Below are positions 35,541 through 47,225 of a stretch of DNA of 64,000 nucleotides, piece by piece; position 1 is the stretch's first letter; each line of letters opens with the position of its first letter. The notes below the pieces were generated by a model. That model had not been told where the DNA came from. It searched no databases and saw nothing but the letters and a program-made list of their open reading frames with translations. The position numbers were made by a program, and so were the translations under genes. The stretch lies in contig JAJEKV010000032.1 of the NCBI GenBank assembly GCA_021234155.1, forward strand, positions 9,740,099 to 9,804,098, in the 5' to 3' direction. The stretch comes from Isoetes taiwanensis. Lineage: Eukaryota; Streptophyta; Lycopodiopsida; Isoetales; Isoetaceae.

Positions 35541-36086
35541 CTGTACAAATAAATTGGCAATGAACATTTAAAATGCCAGTCATGCATATTCCATGGAATG
35601 ACAACAGTGCCGTAATCTTCTTAATTGATACCCATAATCAGGTAGGGAGCAAGTATCAAATGATCAGACAGTATAAATACTTTGCATGTTACGCAAGCCA
35701 ACAAAATCAAAGTAGCAGATAGTAATCAAATGAGCACAGAAGCAATACAAAGCAGCATGGGACAGCTCAAAGCTCCGGTGCAACTTATTGCACTATAGAT
35801 AGTGAAATGAATTAAAAACAATGAATGAAAAATACTACCCTGCATTACCATAATTCAAACTCTCCCTACCTTCCCAAAATCATAGAAATTAAAAGTCTGC
35901 ATGGTACTTGCAGAGATAAAATGGACTTGTTGTAATACAAACTTTCCCTACCTTAACAAAAATTAGTAGTGAAGCTACATGAATTTTGAGCTTCCGGATT
36001 CCATTGGAACTGTCTTATGTAGATTATGACGCAGGCTTGCATCCTTAGCGGTTTTCCTTGAAAGTCTTGCATCCTTAGTGGTTTTC

Positions 36087-36167
36087 CTTTGTAGCAACAG
36101 CAGGAGTATATGTCTTCTCATCATGCATCTGAAGATCCCAGTCAATGAACTTCGAATAAAGGATTTT
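36087..36167 (-). pseudogene. Possible further exon, identity uncertain
   Basis: On the minus strand an 81-base open block after an acceptor (TTTAG) reads KILYSKFIDWDLQMHDEKTY and on to PAVATK. It could be an exon upstream of the kinase-like gene on the same strand, or a P4-ATPase fragment (those have KFIEWDVEM-like sequence). The block is followed by a short tandem duplication (AAGGAAAACC.CTAAGGATGC) with stops, and no GT donor is present. Confidence 0.3.
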
Positions 36168-36961
36168 CTAAACTTAGTCTGGAGCATCCACCTTCATCAA
36201 AATGGTATCATAATAGGGCAGAGAAGCTCAAATCGGAAAGGAATAACAAAAACATGAAGCCATGATGCACTGTTTGGATACTTCAAATACTGAATCTGCA
36301 GAATCTATGTTTCGATAGGAATTGTCCTCTGCGAAATTCATCTGGCATAAAAAATTAATACAAAGGATTCCCAAGACCATGCATTTTTTTTATCAAGGCA
36401 AAAAATGTGCGCCAATATCAGCTGGCGACCATGTTTTTGACCATAGTAATCTGCAACAGTCACCTCCTCTTGGAGTTCTTACATCTTTCACGAATCAATC
36501 ACTTCAATCACTTCAAGGGCTGCGTGCAAATAGGGAACAACACCCTTCTCCTTCCCGAATCCAATCCATAAAAGAACAGCACAACAGATCCAATAAAGGA
36601 TCCTATGACCATAGCAGCTTACCCGAAATCCATCCTTGGGCAGACACCAGTGGACGACAGGCTTGGAGCCTGAGAGGTCTGCCGACCACATCCCCACCCT
36701 CCGCCAAGCTCATATGGAATCCACGCCGTCTAAACGTATTCAGGGGTCCCTCAAATCCCAAAAGTCCACAGCCGTCAACAAGGGATATGCTACAAGATTC
36801 TTAAATCGCGGCCATCTATGTGTCTTGCCCCATACTCCCGAGGGGTTGCCCTACGGGCAACCCAAAAAAACTTGTAGGGGCCATTTTGGTAGTTTGTTGG
36901 GGAAAACTATAAAAAAAAGACTGTATGCAAGTAAAAATGAAAATTGAGTTGGAGATACTGA
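36168..36961. other. No clear gene; perfect 9-bp hairpin
   Basis: GGGTTGCCC-TAC-GGGCAACCC at 36843-36863 belongs to the recurring hairpin set. A minus-strand ATG near 36715 followed by a donor-like GGGTAAGC near 36625 could be a first exon, but nothing confirms it. The plus frame 36322-36804 has no recognisable domain. Confidence 0.4.
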
Positions 36962-39547
36962 ATGTTCATTCTGCAGGAAATGTTGGGTCTGATGCATACG
37001 TCCAATCTTCCCTTCGATGGATATGCCAAGACATCGCCTCAGCAAGAATTGCCGAAGTTGGAACAAGGAAGAACACAAATTGATGAGGCCGCCTCTCTTT
37101 TGCAGCTCTGTATTGAAAACAGAGCACTTTCGGAAGGAAAAAGGGTTCATGCTTGCATAATTAAAAGCAGTGTGAAGCCAAATATGTTCCTCGGGAATAC
37201 CCTTCTCAACATGTATGCGAAATTTGAGAGTATAGAAGATGCTAACAATTTGTTTGACAGATTATTTGCTCGAAATGTGTTTACATGGACCATATTGATC
37301 GGTGGTTACACTCGCCTTGGATATGGTCGAGAAGCTATTCATTTCTATCGTCAAATGCAATTGCAAGGACTGAATCCTAATAAGGTAACATTTGTTAATG
37401 TTCTAAGCGCATGTGCTAGCGATGTAGATACTATAGGGCATGGCAAGCATGTCCATGCAAATGCTTTGAAGTTTGGTTACGAGTCTGACATTTTTGTTGG
37501 CAGCACTCTAATTGACATGTATGCAAAACATGGCAGCATTCAGGAAGCACGCAAAGCATTTGATATGTTGATTCATCGAAATGTGGTTGCATGGAATACC
37601 ATAATTTCTGGCTTTGTGAAATACCAGGATTCTAAGCAAGCTTTTGAACTTTTCTGGGCAATGGAACAAGATGGCATTAAACCAAATAAGGTTACTTTTG
37701 TTAGCATTCTTGGTGCATGCTCTGTGGAACGTGGAAAACAAATTCATGCTGAAGCATTTCAATTGGGGTTTGAGTCAGACTCATTCGTTGGTAGCACTCT
37801 TGTAGACATGTATTGCAAGTCAGGGAGCATTGAGAATGCTTGTGTGGTTTTCGACAGGATGCCTGCACGAGATGTTGTTGCTTGGAATGCAATGATTGCA
37901 GGGTATCTCCAAGATTCAAGAGGCAAGGATGTTCTCAATCTGTATTGGCAAATGCAAAAAGAACATGTGAAACCAAATGACGTCACTTGTTCAAGTGTTT
38001 TGGCAGCATGCTGCTGCATATTGGCTTTTGAGTTTGGAAAATTGATTCATGCTCTCACATTGATTTCTGGGTGGGTTAGTATATTTGTTCATAATAGCCT
38101 CATCGATATGTATGCTAAATGTGGAAGCATTGAAGATGCCCAAAAGATCTTTCATAGATTAACTGTACGGAATGTTGTATCATGGAGTGCTATCATTTCT
38201 GGATATGGACAGCTTGGAAATAGCAAAGAACCTCTTTATCTGTTTTATGGGATGTGCCAGGAAGATATTAAACCAAATGGGATCACATTTGTAAGTGTTT
38301 TAAATGCTTGTGCTGGCATTTTTGCTCTGGAAGAAGGAAAGCGCATTCATGCTAACATTTTACAGGCTGATTGCAAACCAGATGTCTTTATTGACAATGC
38401 TCTTGTTAATATGTATGTTAAATGTGAGTGCTTCGAAGTTGCTCATGAATTTTTTGTTAGGATGTCCATGCAAGATGTGGTGTCTTGGAATACATTAATT
38501 TCAGGATACTCTCAGCATGGGCGCAGCAAAGAGGCACTTATTCTGTTTGAAGAAATGCATTTGAAACCAGATGCATTCACATTTGTGAGCATTCTCTTAG
38601 CGTATGCCAACCTATTGGATGTGGCTCATGGCAAGCATGTTCATATGCAAATCTTGAATGCTAGGTGTGAAATAGATATCTTTGTGGGTAACACACTGAT
38701 TGACATGTATGCAAAATGTGGGAGTATGGAAGCTGCTTCACAAGTTTTTGACAGCATGCCCATGTGGAATGATGTGACATGGAGTATGATGATTATGGGA
38801 TATGTCCTGCAGGGATGTGTGATGGAGGCACTCAAAGTGTTTTCTGCTATGCAACAGGAAGGCATGATGCCAAATGAACTTGCTTGTACTAGTCTTATAG
38901 GTGCATGCAGTACTGTGACAGACCTTGAGATAGGTAATCAGGTACATGCCAAGATCATTGATGCTGGGTTGGAGTCCAACATTTCTATTGGAAGCACTCT
39001 CATTGACATGTATGCTAAGTCTGGAAATATTAAGGAGGCCCGTTGTCTGTTCGATAAAATGTCTATGAAAGATATTGTATCATGGAACACCATGGCAGCA
39101 GGATATGCTCTGCATGGAGATGGCATAGAGGCTTTGAGACTTTTTGGTAAGATGCAGCAGGAGGGTTTACAACCGAATGACGTGACGTATGTTTCTCTTC
39201 TATCTGCATGTAGCCATGCCCGTTTTGTTGATAAAGGATTTCATTATTTTTTGATGATGTTCGTAGACTATCATATCCCTTCAACTCTTCATCATCACAC
39301 ATGCATGATAGACCTTCTTAGCCGTACAGGTTTTTTGAATGAAGCAAACGATCTTATTAGCTCGCTCCCATTTAAATTAACTGCTGTGGTGAGGTTGCCC
39401 CTTCTTGCTGCCTGCAGAGTTCATGGTGATGTGGATCTTGCTGTACATACCATTGAAAATATTCTTGCAGTAGACCCAAAAAATGTATCAGCGTTAGTAT
39501 TGATAGCAAACATATATGCTGAAGCCGATGGGGAATTTCTTCATTGA
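36962..39547 (+). CDS. PLS-class pentatricopeptide repeat protein, 861 codons
   Basis: Intronless frame of PPR motifs in P-L-S order. S-type motifs with MYAK/MYCK-like sequence occur near residues 82, 183, 281, 381, 482, 580 and 681, a regular spacing of about 100. Each triplet includes FVGSTLIDMYAK-, RNVVAWNTIISGF- and FVSILGAC-like parts. The last part (HTCMIDLLSRTGFLNEA ... AACRVHGDVDLA) is the P2-L2-S2 and E1-like end, but the protein stops at ANIYAEADGEFLH, without complete E, E+ or DYW domains. The family binds organellar RNA and specifies C-to-U editing sites or processing. The ATG at 36962 precedes a TTCTGCAG acceptor-like site; translation may start at 36980. No internal stop, so it may be functional, perhaps needing a deaminase partner, or may have lost its 3' end. 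Confidence 0.93.
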   Translation: MFILQEMLGLMHTSNLPFDGYAKTSPQQELPKLEQGRTQIDEAASLLQLCIENRALSEGKRVHACIIKSSVKPNMFLGNTLLNMYAKFESIEDANNLFDRLFARNVFTWTILIGGYTRLGYGREAIHFYRQMQLQGLNPNKVTFVNVLSACASDVDTIGHGKHVHANALKFGYESDIFVGSTLIDMYAKHGSIQEARKAFDMLIHRNVVAWNTIISGFVKYQDSKQAFELFWAMEQDGIKPNKVTFVSILGACSVERGKQIHAEAFQLGFESDSFVGSTLVDMYCKSGSIENACVVFDRMPARDVVAWNAMIAGYLQDSRGKDVLNLYWQMQKEHVKPNDVTCSSVLAACCCILAFEFGKLIHALTLISGWVSIFVHNSLIDMYAKCGSIEDAQKIFHRLTVRNVVSWSAIISGYGQLGNSKEPLYLFYGMCQEDIKPNGITFVSVLNACAGIFALEEGKRIHANILQADCKPDVFIDNALVNMYVKCECFEVAHEFFVRMSMQDVVSWNTLISGYSQHGRSKEALILFEEMHLKPDAFTFVSILLAYANLLDVAHGKHVHMQILNARCEIDIFVGNTLIDMYAKCGSMEAASQVFDSMPMWNDVTWSMMIMGYVLQGCVMEALKVFSAMQQEGMMPNELACTSLIGACSTVTDLEIGNQVHAKIIDAGLESNISIGSTLIDMYAKSGNIKEARCLFDKMSMKDIVSWNTMAAGYALHGDGIEALRLFGKMQQEGLQPNDVTYVSLLSACSHARFVDKGFHYFLMMFVDYHIPSTLHHHTCMIDLLSRTGFLNEANDLISSLPFKLTAVVRLPLLAACRVHGDVDLAVHTIENILAVDPKNVSALVLIANIYAEADGEFLH

Positions 39548-40682
39548 TAGAAATTGCAAACATAAATAACATATAGGGGAGGGTGCCAGTTAATCTTAGA
39601 ACCTTCATAACTCTAGATTCATGCATCAATTTTGGACAAATGAGACATCACTAGAAAGAGGACGAGCTTGCCTATCTATCGCTGAAAACATTTTCAGATT
39701 TGGAGTTCCTGAGAAGAAGTTACAAGCCTTGAAAATAGGGTAGGTTGCCTGCCCATCTCCCCGCACCAATTGCCCATCCACTGCGCACCAAGTAGCCATC
39801 AATTGCTTTTGAGGATTCCTGAGGCCACTGCGCACCAAGTAGCCATCAATTGCTTTTGAGGATTCCTGAGGAGACTGCAGTGCCCACGGATATGAAAAGA
39901 AAGCTCTTGAAGAGAGCTTTCAGATGCACCAATCCACGTGTCAATCCGACATTGGTGGAGAAAGTTACACACAGTTGAAGGGAAAGGTAGGGAATAGGGC
40001 TGCGGGATCAGTGGGCAAGAGTGCGGAATTGAGCCGCGCAATAGCTGGGCACTGCGCTGATAGTGGGCACCCTTCCCTAGGCCTACCCTTGGTAAAAGGT
40101 TTATTGGTTGGATTCACATGCAATAATGATGCCATCACCGTCGTGTAAACAGGCTCGCCCTTTTACACGGACCATCACAAGCCAACACAGGGTAAAACAA
40201 GGCCCCTCTCTGGTGGTGGTTGCTGATGGTTGCAATGGTTGCTGATGGGTGAAAATAGGCTTATCCTTGTTATGTGATGTGGCGCAATCCTAACAGTTGG
40301 TGATTCTATCCTATAGAATAACCAACGGTTATGATTGTGCCACGACCCATAGCAATGGTGACTCTATTTTCACCCATTACTGATGGTTGCACGTAAACCC
40401 ACTCTTAACATTGCAACACAATTATTTGGGTACAATTGTTAGCTTCACAATTGCAACTTAGACACAAATGGTGATTGATAGATTGATGATGTTATTCTTG
40501 ACTTGGCTGATGCCTTGCCCCTTATGTATATTAAACATCGTCAAAAAAAAATTTCATTCGGGCAAGAGCTTTAGTTAACCCATAATAATCCACATAGCCA
40601 CTATTTTATTTTAGCAAAATGGCGGGGAAAGTTTTGCTTGGGGACTTTAGTTAACCCGGTGTATGAAAATCCACTATTTTTT
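39548..40682. other. No gene; short tandem duplication inside
   Basis: Follows the PPR stop. No E/E+/DYW-like coding sequence is seen after 39548 in any plus frame near the stop. Confidence 0.5.
39778..39871 (+). repeat. Perfect 47-bp tandem duplication
   Basis: Unit starting CCACTGCGCACCAAGTAGCC at 39778-39824 and 39825-39871, no mismatch seen. Confidence 0.9.
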
Positions 40683-40830
40683 GGGTTGCCCCTAGGGGGG
40701 CAAACCTTCGATTAGGTGGGTTTGTGGCATATCCAGGTGTATGCTGGCATATGCCAGGGGCAAACCTTCGATTAGGTGGGTTTGTGGCATATCCAGGTAT
40801 ATGCTAGCATATGCCTATGCTCCAAACTGG
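40683..40830 (+). repeat. Hairpin repeat H, copy 1 (internally duplicated)
   Basis: GGGTTGCCCCTAGGGGGGCA hairpin followed by CAAACCTTCGATTAGGTGGG and a second inverted pair around CATATCCAGGTRTATGC. The block from CAAACC onward is repeated once. A related copy is at 46453-46540. Confidence 0.75.
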
Positions 40831-40975
40831 CTGTTGCTAGTAAACTGGCGGTCAGCCCCCGGCATGAAGTTTGATGTTGTGGGTTTAGGCTATGCACATT
40901 TCGCTTTTGCTCAGGCGTAGGGAGAGATCTCACCCAAATCCTTCTCATTGTGGAACCAGCAGCGATTTGGCAAAG

Positions 40976-41580
40976 ATGGCACAACCCGTCCCGGCGGATT
41001 CACATTCTCAAATATTAGAGATGAAATCATCGCATAGGTAAGCCTGCTTTCCTTTTTGTGTGCTTCATGATCTTCCAATATTTCATTCCTTGCAAATCTG
41101 AATTTCGGTGCGAAGGTCTGCTTTTCCAGCTCGCAAATCCGTGATTTCTCTTATATCATTTTTTGCATGGCTCTCGTTTTTTCAATCTGATGCTAAGCAT
41201 CCATTTTGGGTTCAATGCAGGACTTTTTAATTTTGCATTTGGGTCTGATTTCGTAGAGCAAACATTTGATTCTAGAGTGGTATGCGAATTTCTTAATTGT
41301 CAACTACTCAATTTCTAACCGTTGAGCAATCTCTGATATCACAATGCTCCTATCAGATTAAATAGTCCCAGCCAGGCTTTTCAGTCTAAATCCGAAATCC
41401 ATATTTGCTCTAATTTATAGTATGGAGACATTGCCAAAATGTGGTCTTTCTAAGGCGAAATAAGTATGGATATCGAATTAGAAAAATCAAAAGTGCACGT
41501 TCGAGAATTGTGTTTAAAGGAGGCAAATGATTCGAGTTCTGCGTGGCATCAAATTGATGATAAGGTATTCTCCTCTCTAC
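40976..41580 (+). pseudogene. Possible 5' exons of the C2-domain gene
   Basis: ATG at 40976 gives a 62-base first exon (MAQPVPADSHSQILEMKSSH) ending in a GTAAGC donor at 41038. A second open block, 41466-41565 (MDIELEKSKVHVRELCLKEA), ends in a GTATTC donor. Both are upstream of the C2 block on the same strand. The link is inferred from position only, and the reading frame between them is not continuous. Confidence 0.35.
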
Positions 41581-42073
41581 TTTTTGAGATCTAGTTTGTG
41601 GCTTCATGCATCTGACGGTCATTGCAAAAGTCTGATATACTAATAATCATAGACTGCTTAAGCATTTTTTTTCTTTTGGAATGTAAGCTAGGTTGGCATA
41701 TGCCACCGTTTTATGGTTGTGTAATAGTTTAAACTGCATAATTATGTAGACGCCTTAGGCTTTTGTAGCCATAAACATCTTGTTAGTGATATGTTAAATG
41801 CTGTAATCATATAGAGCTCACTTGAATGGATATAACTTATCAGCCATGCATTTGTAGCACATGGGGTTAATTCTGCTTCTTGTTGTAAACAAATGTCAGA
41901 AACATATGAATCTAGTCATATCAACATCTCTCCAGGCTCTTAACACTTAAATTCAGTATGGCAAGAATGGAGAGAGATGCCAGATTATATGACATATCAT
42001 ACCATGTTGAATTGTAAAGAAACATTATTAAGCTACAAACCTAACATTTACTGTTATGATATGCATACTGCAG

Positions 42074-42574
42074 GCAAAAGCGCAAGACTATCTGGCCCTA
42101 AGGAAGAGGCAAGTCACAATAGAGGTGATATCTGCACAGAATCTAAGGTGTGGAAAATTTCTAGGAAAGATTAAACCATACATAGTGGCATGGATATATC
42201 CAGAGTAAAAAATCCACATACATGGTGATATTGAGGCAGGATGAAATCCCAAGTATCCAAAATGGAATGAAAGACTAACATTTTTTGCAGAAGAAAAACT
42301 GATGGAGGAGCCCACGTCTGCCATCACAATAGAAATTAGAAGCCATGATTGCTGCTATGGTGATAGTTTGGTTGGAACTGTAAGAGTTTTGCTGTCCCAT
42401 TTTCTAGACTTTGACAGTAATGCAGATGAAAAAATGAAGCGCTTGTTCCAAGTTAGAAGGCCCTCTGGTCAGCCTAAAGGCATTCTAAATGTGGGTATTT
42501 TGCCTGTCATTATTCCCCTGGTGTTAATGGATCCTGCAGACAATATTTTGGAGTCGAATATGTATAAGATTTGA
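42074..42574 (+). pseudogene. C2-domain protein (SRC2-like) fragment
   Basis: After a TGCAG acceptor, the block reads as a plant C2 domain: KRQVTIEVISAQNLRCGKFL, YIVAWIYPE, NPKYPKWNERLTFF, then the family signature LFQVRRPSGQPKGILNVGIL. C2 domains of this kind bind phospholipid and calcium at membranes in stress and defence signalling. Two in-frame stops, TAA 42206-42208 and TGA 42242-42244, break it; both could come from C-to-T changes. The frame ends at 42574 soon after the domain. Confidence 0.8.
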
Positions 42575-44257
42575 AAAAAAACACAACGCATGAATAAGCA
42601 CACAAATGCATGAGTAAGAGGCAGAGTTAACAATGTCATTGCAGGTCAAATTCTGAACTTGTCGATAGTTTCATTTTCAGAAATTAGATATGCTAATACC
42701 ATTTGAATTTGACATAAAGTTCTTTGGTATCTAGCAAGCAAGTTTGAAAACTTGGGCTTGCTTTTTGTAACTTCATGAGTTCACTTTCCAGCATTTACTT
42801 TGTTTTCTTTATGTCGGTAGAATTTGATCAATTAAAGTTATAGTGCAGAACATGCTAAAGATGAATAAATGGATGGCATATTTATTTTTAGCATTTGTGC
42901 AGATAAAAGCTTCACAGTGTTATGTTTATCTTTAACAATAATGAAATAGCTAAAGAAAAATCTTCACAATGATGGCGTGTTTATGTTTACTCTTTGTGCA
43001 AGTTAGCTACAGAAAAAGATGGCATGTTTATCTTTAATCTTTGTGTAGGTTAGCCACAGAAGAAGCTTCACAGTGATGGCATGTTTAGCTTTAACTTTTG
43101 TGAGGTATATATGCAGTCATAGTTACTTGTATTTTAAAAGCTTTCATTAGGTTATTGGAAGAACTACAGATTATGAAGAGCTACAGATTATCAAGAGCTG
43201 GTTGGAGACTACAGATGATTTTGTGCTGAGCCACATGATTGCAGGTTCTATTGGCTCCAATTTAAAAGACTCACACAAATTTCTAATTGTTACAGTGTTT
43301 GAGCTTCCAAAAAAGGCTAGTTTGAATAATCCGGCCCCCCTCTACTGCAAAATATATATTGTTCTCCGAGTTCTTTTGATTCTATTTTGTTCTATACTGT
43401 TTCCGATATATCAGTTCTAAGATGCATAATAGTCTTGTCAAAATGTTTATGACCATTTGATGAAATTTCTAGAATGTTTGACAAGCCTGATGCAAGTTCG
43501 TGTGCTGATGGATTTTTCGGGATGTCCATATGAGAGGTAGGATTTATATCCCGCTCATAAAACAAGAAATAGTGAACATTCATGAAAAATTGTTATTCTG
43601 ACAGCAGTGCTAATAACTAAAAAGTATGCAAGTTTTCTAAGGTATTGATATCTTTGTTCAAACAGGATATGAAGAAGCTTACTATATTCGCGAAGTCAAA
43701 CCAGGACCTGGTTTCATAAACGTAAGAATCTTGAGAAGATTTATTGTATGCATTAAAGTTGCTTGATCCTTTAGCTTGTTCTTACCCTACCTCTTGCAGC
43801 TTTCATGGGGATGCTCGCTGGACTTGGTCTGGCATGGGATAACTATGTTTCATAATTTCCATGGCTTATGCACGATTGGTTCAAGGGATCCCATAGACAA
43901 CCATGTATGGCCCCACTGTTGATGGCACTTATCGTTGACGCAAAAACTTATATGCCCTTGCTTTAACCATCTTCTCTAATACAAAAGTAAGTGGCAGAAG
44001 ATCAATCAACACAGAAACCATGTTTCCGGAAAATTACTTGCTCATATCTGAAGAGGTTACTAATTACCAATGGCATTAGACTTGCGAGCTGGCATGAGCC
44101 TTGTTGATTTGTGCCTGTAGCAATTATCTCATTTATGAACCAAACAAATCAGCAAATGTAGATATAATGTATACAGGCAAGTATCAAAATAGTTTTGGGA
44201 GTTTTATGAATTTTGCCTGTTCAAAGAATGTCATACCCGATTTCTTTAAGAATGATG
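42575..44257. other. No recognised gene; imperfect repeats and exon-like pieces
   Basis: At 42890-43105 three or four imperfect units of about 70 bp around CTTCACAGTGATGGCATGTT lie in tandem. Exon-like open blocks with splice-like borders occur at about 43169-43300 (VIGRTTDYEELQIIKSWLET) and 43668-43720 (GYEEAYYIREVKPGPGFIN before GTAAGA). I do not recognise them. Confidence 0.35.
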
Positions 44258-44434
44258 GGATTCTAAAGAAGGAAATCCTTATTTTCCACAATATTTTTTC
44301 AAAATAGGATTGGATATGTAGGGGGCGTCATATTTCCCTATCATGTGGGATTTCTCAAAGAATGACTGAATTTTAAAGAAGGAAATCCTTGTTTTCCACA
44401 TCGGACATTTAGGGGGCCGTCATATGTCCCTATG
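44258..44434 (+). repeat. Imperfect direct repeat
   Basis: Two units of about 75 bp sharing AAAGAAGGAAATCCTT and TAGGGGGCGTCATAT-like sequence, spaced about 100 bp. Confidence 0.7.
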
Positions 44435-46452
44435 GGATGTTACCATGCAGTGTCGTGTAAAAAATATTATAAATTAAAAAATATTATAAATTTGTGACGT
44501 AAAAAATGCTATAAATCTATCTTCTCAGAAAGATCAAACTAGATTTTTTTTTGGAAAAGTCCAGCTTTTTAGGAGAAGAACTCTATAAAAAGTCCAGCAC
44601 GGCATTAAAATGTACCCTAATACAAAATAAAAATAGGGTCGGCATTTTTACCTGGCGTGCATTTTCCTGGCGCCACGTGGTGTAGCCCAATATTACGTAA
44701 TGGAAGTTGGGTTGATGTATTCTGACTGATCGGCTGCGCAGGTTAGGGTTTTTTTAGGTCTTGTTTTTTGGATTAGTGTAGTCTCCACACCGCCGCCATT
44801 TCTTCATGCAGATGCAGCTCGCCATAGCAGAGCAGATGACATAAGGGTTTTGGCATGTGGGCAGAAGGCCAGACTAGCTACTACGGCATATCCTGGAAGG
44901 GTTTGCTAACCAAGCCCGAAAAATGAAGGATAAAACAAGAGTTTAAAATGCAGCATGTAACCCTTTTTTTCTGGTGTATCACTATCCTTTAATAGAGCAG
45001 ATCGCAACTTAATGTCACAGAGCAGATCGCATCTCGGCATGTTAAACCAGATTGCATATCAGAGCAGATTGCAGCTCGCCATGCATATTCTTCCTCTGGG
45101 AGATTGCTCTGATGTCAGTTGGTGAAAAACATCCTTGAAGCATCTGGAGATACATTATTACATTTCAAGGCAGAAATTTGGCATTTCAAGAACCATTTCT
45201 TGAGAAATATGCTTAGGAACAGTTAGATCTAATATAAATCAAATGACAAATATTTGACAGTTGCAGGTTGCAACTTCAGGTTTTAAATGAAGGCATCATG
45301 TACACTAATAGAAATTTTGTTTTGTTCTTCAATAGAAGTCCTTGCAAAGCCTATTTAATATAGACTGAAATCTATATTTTGTTAATAAGAACCCTGCAAC
45401 AAATGTCCTCGATCTCAATCAAAGCATTGAAGATGATGCATTGGGACAATGAACGAATGTTTTCCCTTGTTCTACCATGGACATAATTTTCCTTTAAGCA
45501 ATGATCTTGATTTCACATTTGCAAACAAATTGGAATAACAAGCTTGATAGAGTATACAACTGGGGCTGTTGGGACTTGGGGTTTCTAGCTTGGGTTTAAT
45601 TATCTCTACACAAAATAAAGCCTCTTGAAATTACTAACTGTTCATTAACAGAATGTTATTAGAAAACTCATGGCACAAAGAAATAAATATGGTCACTGAA
45701 GGTATAACATACAAGATAACAGAGTCCATATAATTTTTGGAATACTGGACTCAATAAGCATTGCGTGCCATCAGTCGACTTTTTTTATTTTTCCAATGTC
45801 CATCTAACATGCATGTTATAACACGACGAGGATTAGAGATTTCTTCAGGCCAATCTTCATAATGTCATGTAGAAAAAAAATAGTGGCTATTAATAGTCAA
45901 ATGGCGATTTTTTAGGGGGTCTAGGTAATTTTTGCGGCGAATTTTATGAAGGAAGATTTTCTTTTAAAAAAAAAAAAATAGCCATATTTAAAATAAGTAT
46001 TCTATTATTTTTTTGATATTAGCCAAACTATTTTTCCCCTTTTTCTTAAGGAAAAAGAGATTAGCCTTTCTTTATATTACAATATTTATATATTAAATCA
46101 TTAATAGCCAAATATTTAAAGATTTTTACACATCCCCACCTACCATCATCAGTGATAGTTTTTCGGACTATAAAATTCTATTACACATATCACATATACA
46201 TCTTCAATTTTTTTTTTTTTTGTAAAAGATGGCCAATACCCATCTAGATGCCTGAAATAACATCTTCCTTTAAAGGTTAGAGATAAGTGCAATTTGATCA
46301 CCATATGTAGAAGGGTGTCGTTGTATTTGGATGTTATAAACTATGTTGTGAGTTTCTGTTAAGTTTTTTTATATGAGCTTATGTTCCATGATTGTTGATT
46401 ATTATTTGTAATTGTAGTGCAATATGTAGAAAGCTACTGAATTTGCATTTTT
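44435..46452. other. No gene recognised
   Basis: AT-rich, with poly-A and poly-T runs and no frame above 60 codons worth naming. Confidence 0.55.
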
Positions 46453-46540
46453 GGGTTGCCCCTAGGGGGGCAAACCCTCGTTTGTATGGGGTTGTGGCAT
46501 ATCCTGAGTATATGCTGGAATATACTCAGAATATGTTGAT
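46453..46540 (+). repeat. Hairpin repeat H, copy 2
   Basis: Same start as 40683 (GGGTTGCCCCTAGGGGGGCA, then CAAACC). The second inverted pair is longer here: CCTGAGTATATG ... ATATACTCAG. Confidence 0.75.
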
Positions 46541-46778
46541 GACTGCTAAAAAATGATTATAGGTCATGGCTGGCGGTAGCTTTTGTTGCTTCTTGACCAC
46601 TCGCGAAAACCGCTAATGGAGGAGGGGCTCCTTTCCTCATCTTCTTGCTTGTAGCGTGGCATGCATTTTCCTTCCATAAAGGCATGTTTCATTTTATAGC
46701 AAAACGAGGATCCAGCTGTTGTTGATCTACAACAAAATGAACTTGCCATGATAGAACATATTCTGCACACAATGCTTA

Positions 46779-47225
46779 TTGAGAAAATATCGAGCCGGCA
46801 ACCCTTTGGAACAAGAGATTCTCCCGCATGATGCAAAGGTAATGAATGGGGCTCTGGACGAAGTTCTTTGCAACAAATGCTATGTTACACACAAATGCAA
46901 AACACAAGATGTCATCTCACGAATTCTCTGCACAACCGAGCACGCCAATCCCACAATGCGGATAAGGCGTGAAGAAATATTGGATGTGTCGGGGAATAAT
47001 CCCATGACCCTTTTGACGGGTGAAGCGGGCTCCGGAAAGACAACACAGGTTTGCATCCAACTTGGAGACTGGAAAGAACGTATTTGTTCACCACATGATT
47101 TTTGGATGGGATGTGTATTTATTAGGTTCCACAATTTATCTTTGGAAGAATTTGAACTACAAGGTTTTGGTGCATACGTCCATATTTTGGTGACCCGACC
47201 TAGAAGAATTGCGGCGATGAGGTAG
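46779..47225 (+). pseudogene. DEAH-box RNA helicase fragment
   Basis: A 148-codon frame containing helicase motif I (LLTGEAGSGKTTQ, GKT loop near residue 85) and motif Ia (ILVTRPRRIAAM near the end), in the spacing of DEAH/RHA helicases but with about 40 residues of non-family sequence between them. That stretch (about 47049-47162) looks like an intron read through, since a GT follows TTQ at 47049. The frame ends at a GTAG donor-like site after IAAM. Motifs II-VI were not found downstream, so this is a fragment of a genomic copy. Confidence 0.7.

Noticed and set aside
36322-36804. 160-codon plus frame before the PPR gene
   Set aside because: Composition looks non-coding and no family is recognised. 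The opposite strand has equally plausible short frames.
37508-39302. Minus-strand frames across the PPR gene
   Set aside because: Antisense shadows repeating with the PPR period; no independent support.
42206-42244. Rescue of the stops by RNA editing
   Set aside because: U-to-C editing in seed-free plants acts in organelles. These are nuclear-type genes with introns, so a decayed gene is simpler.
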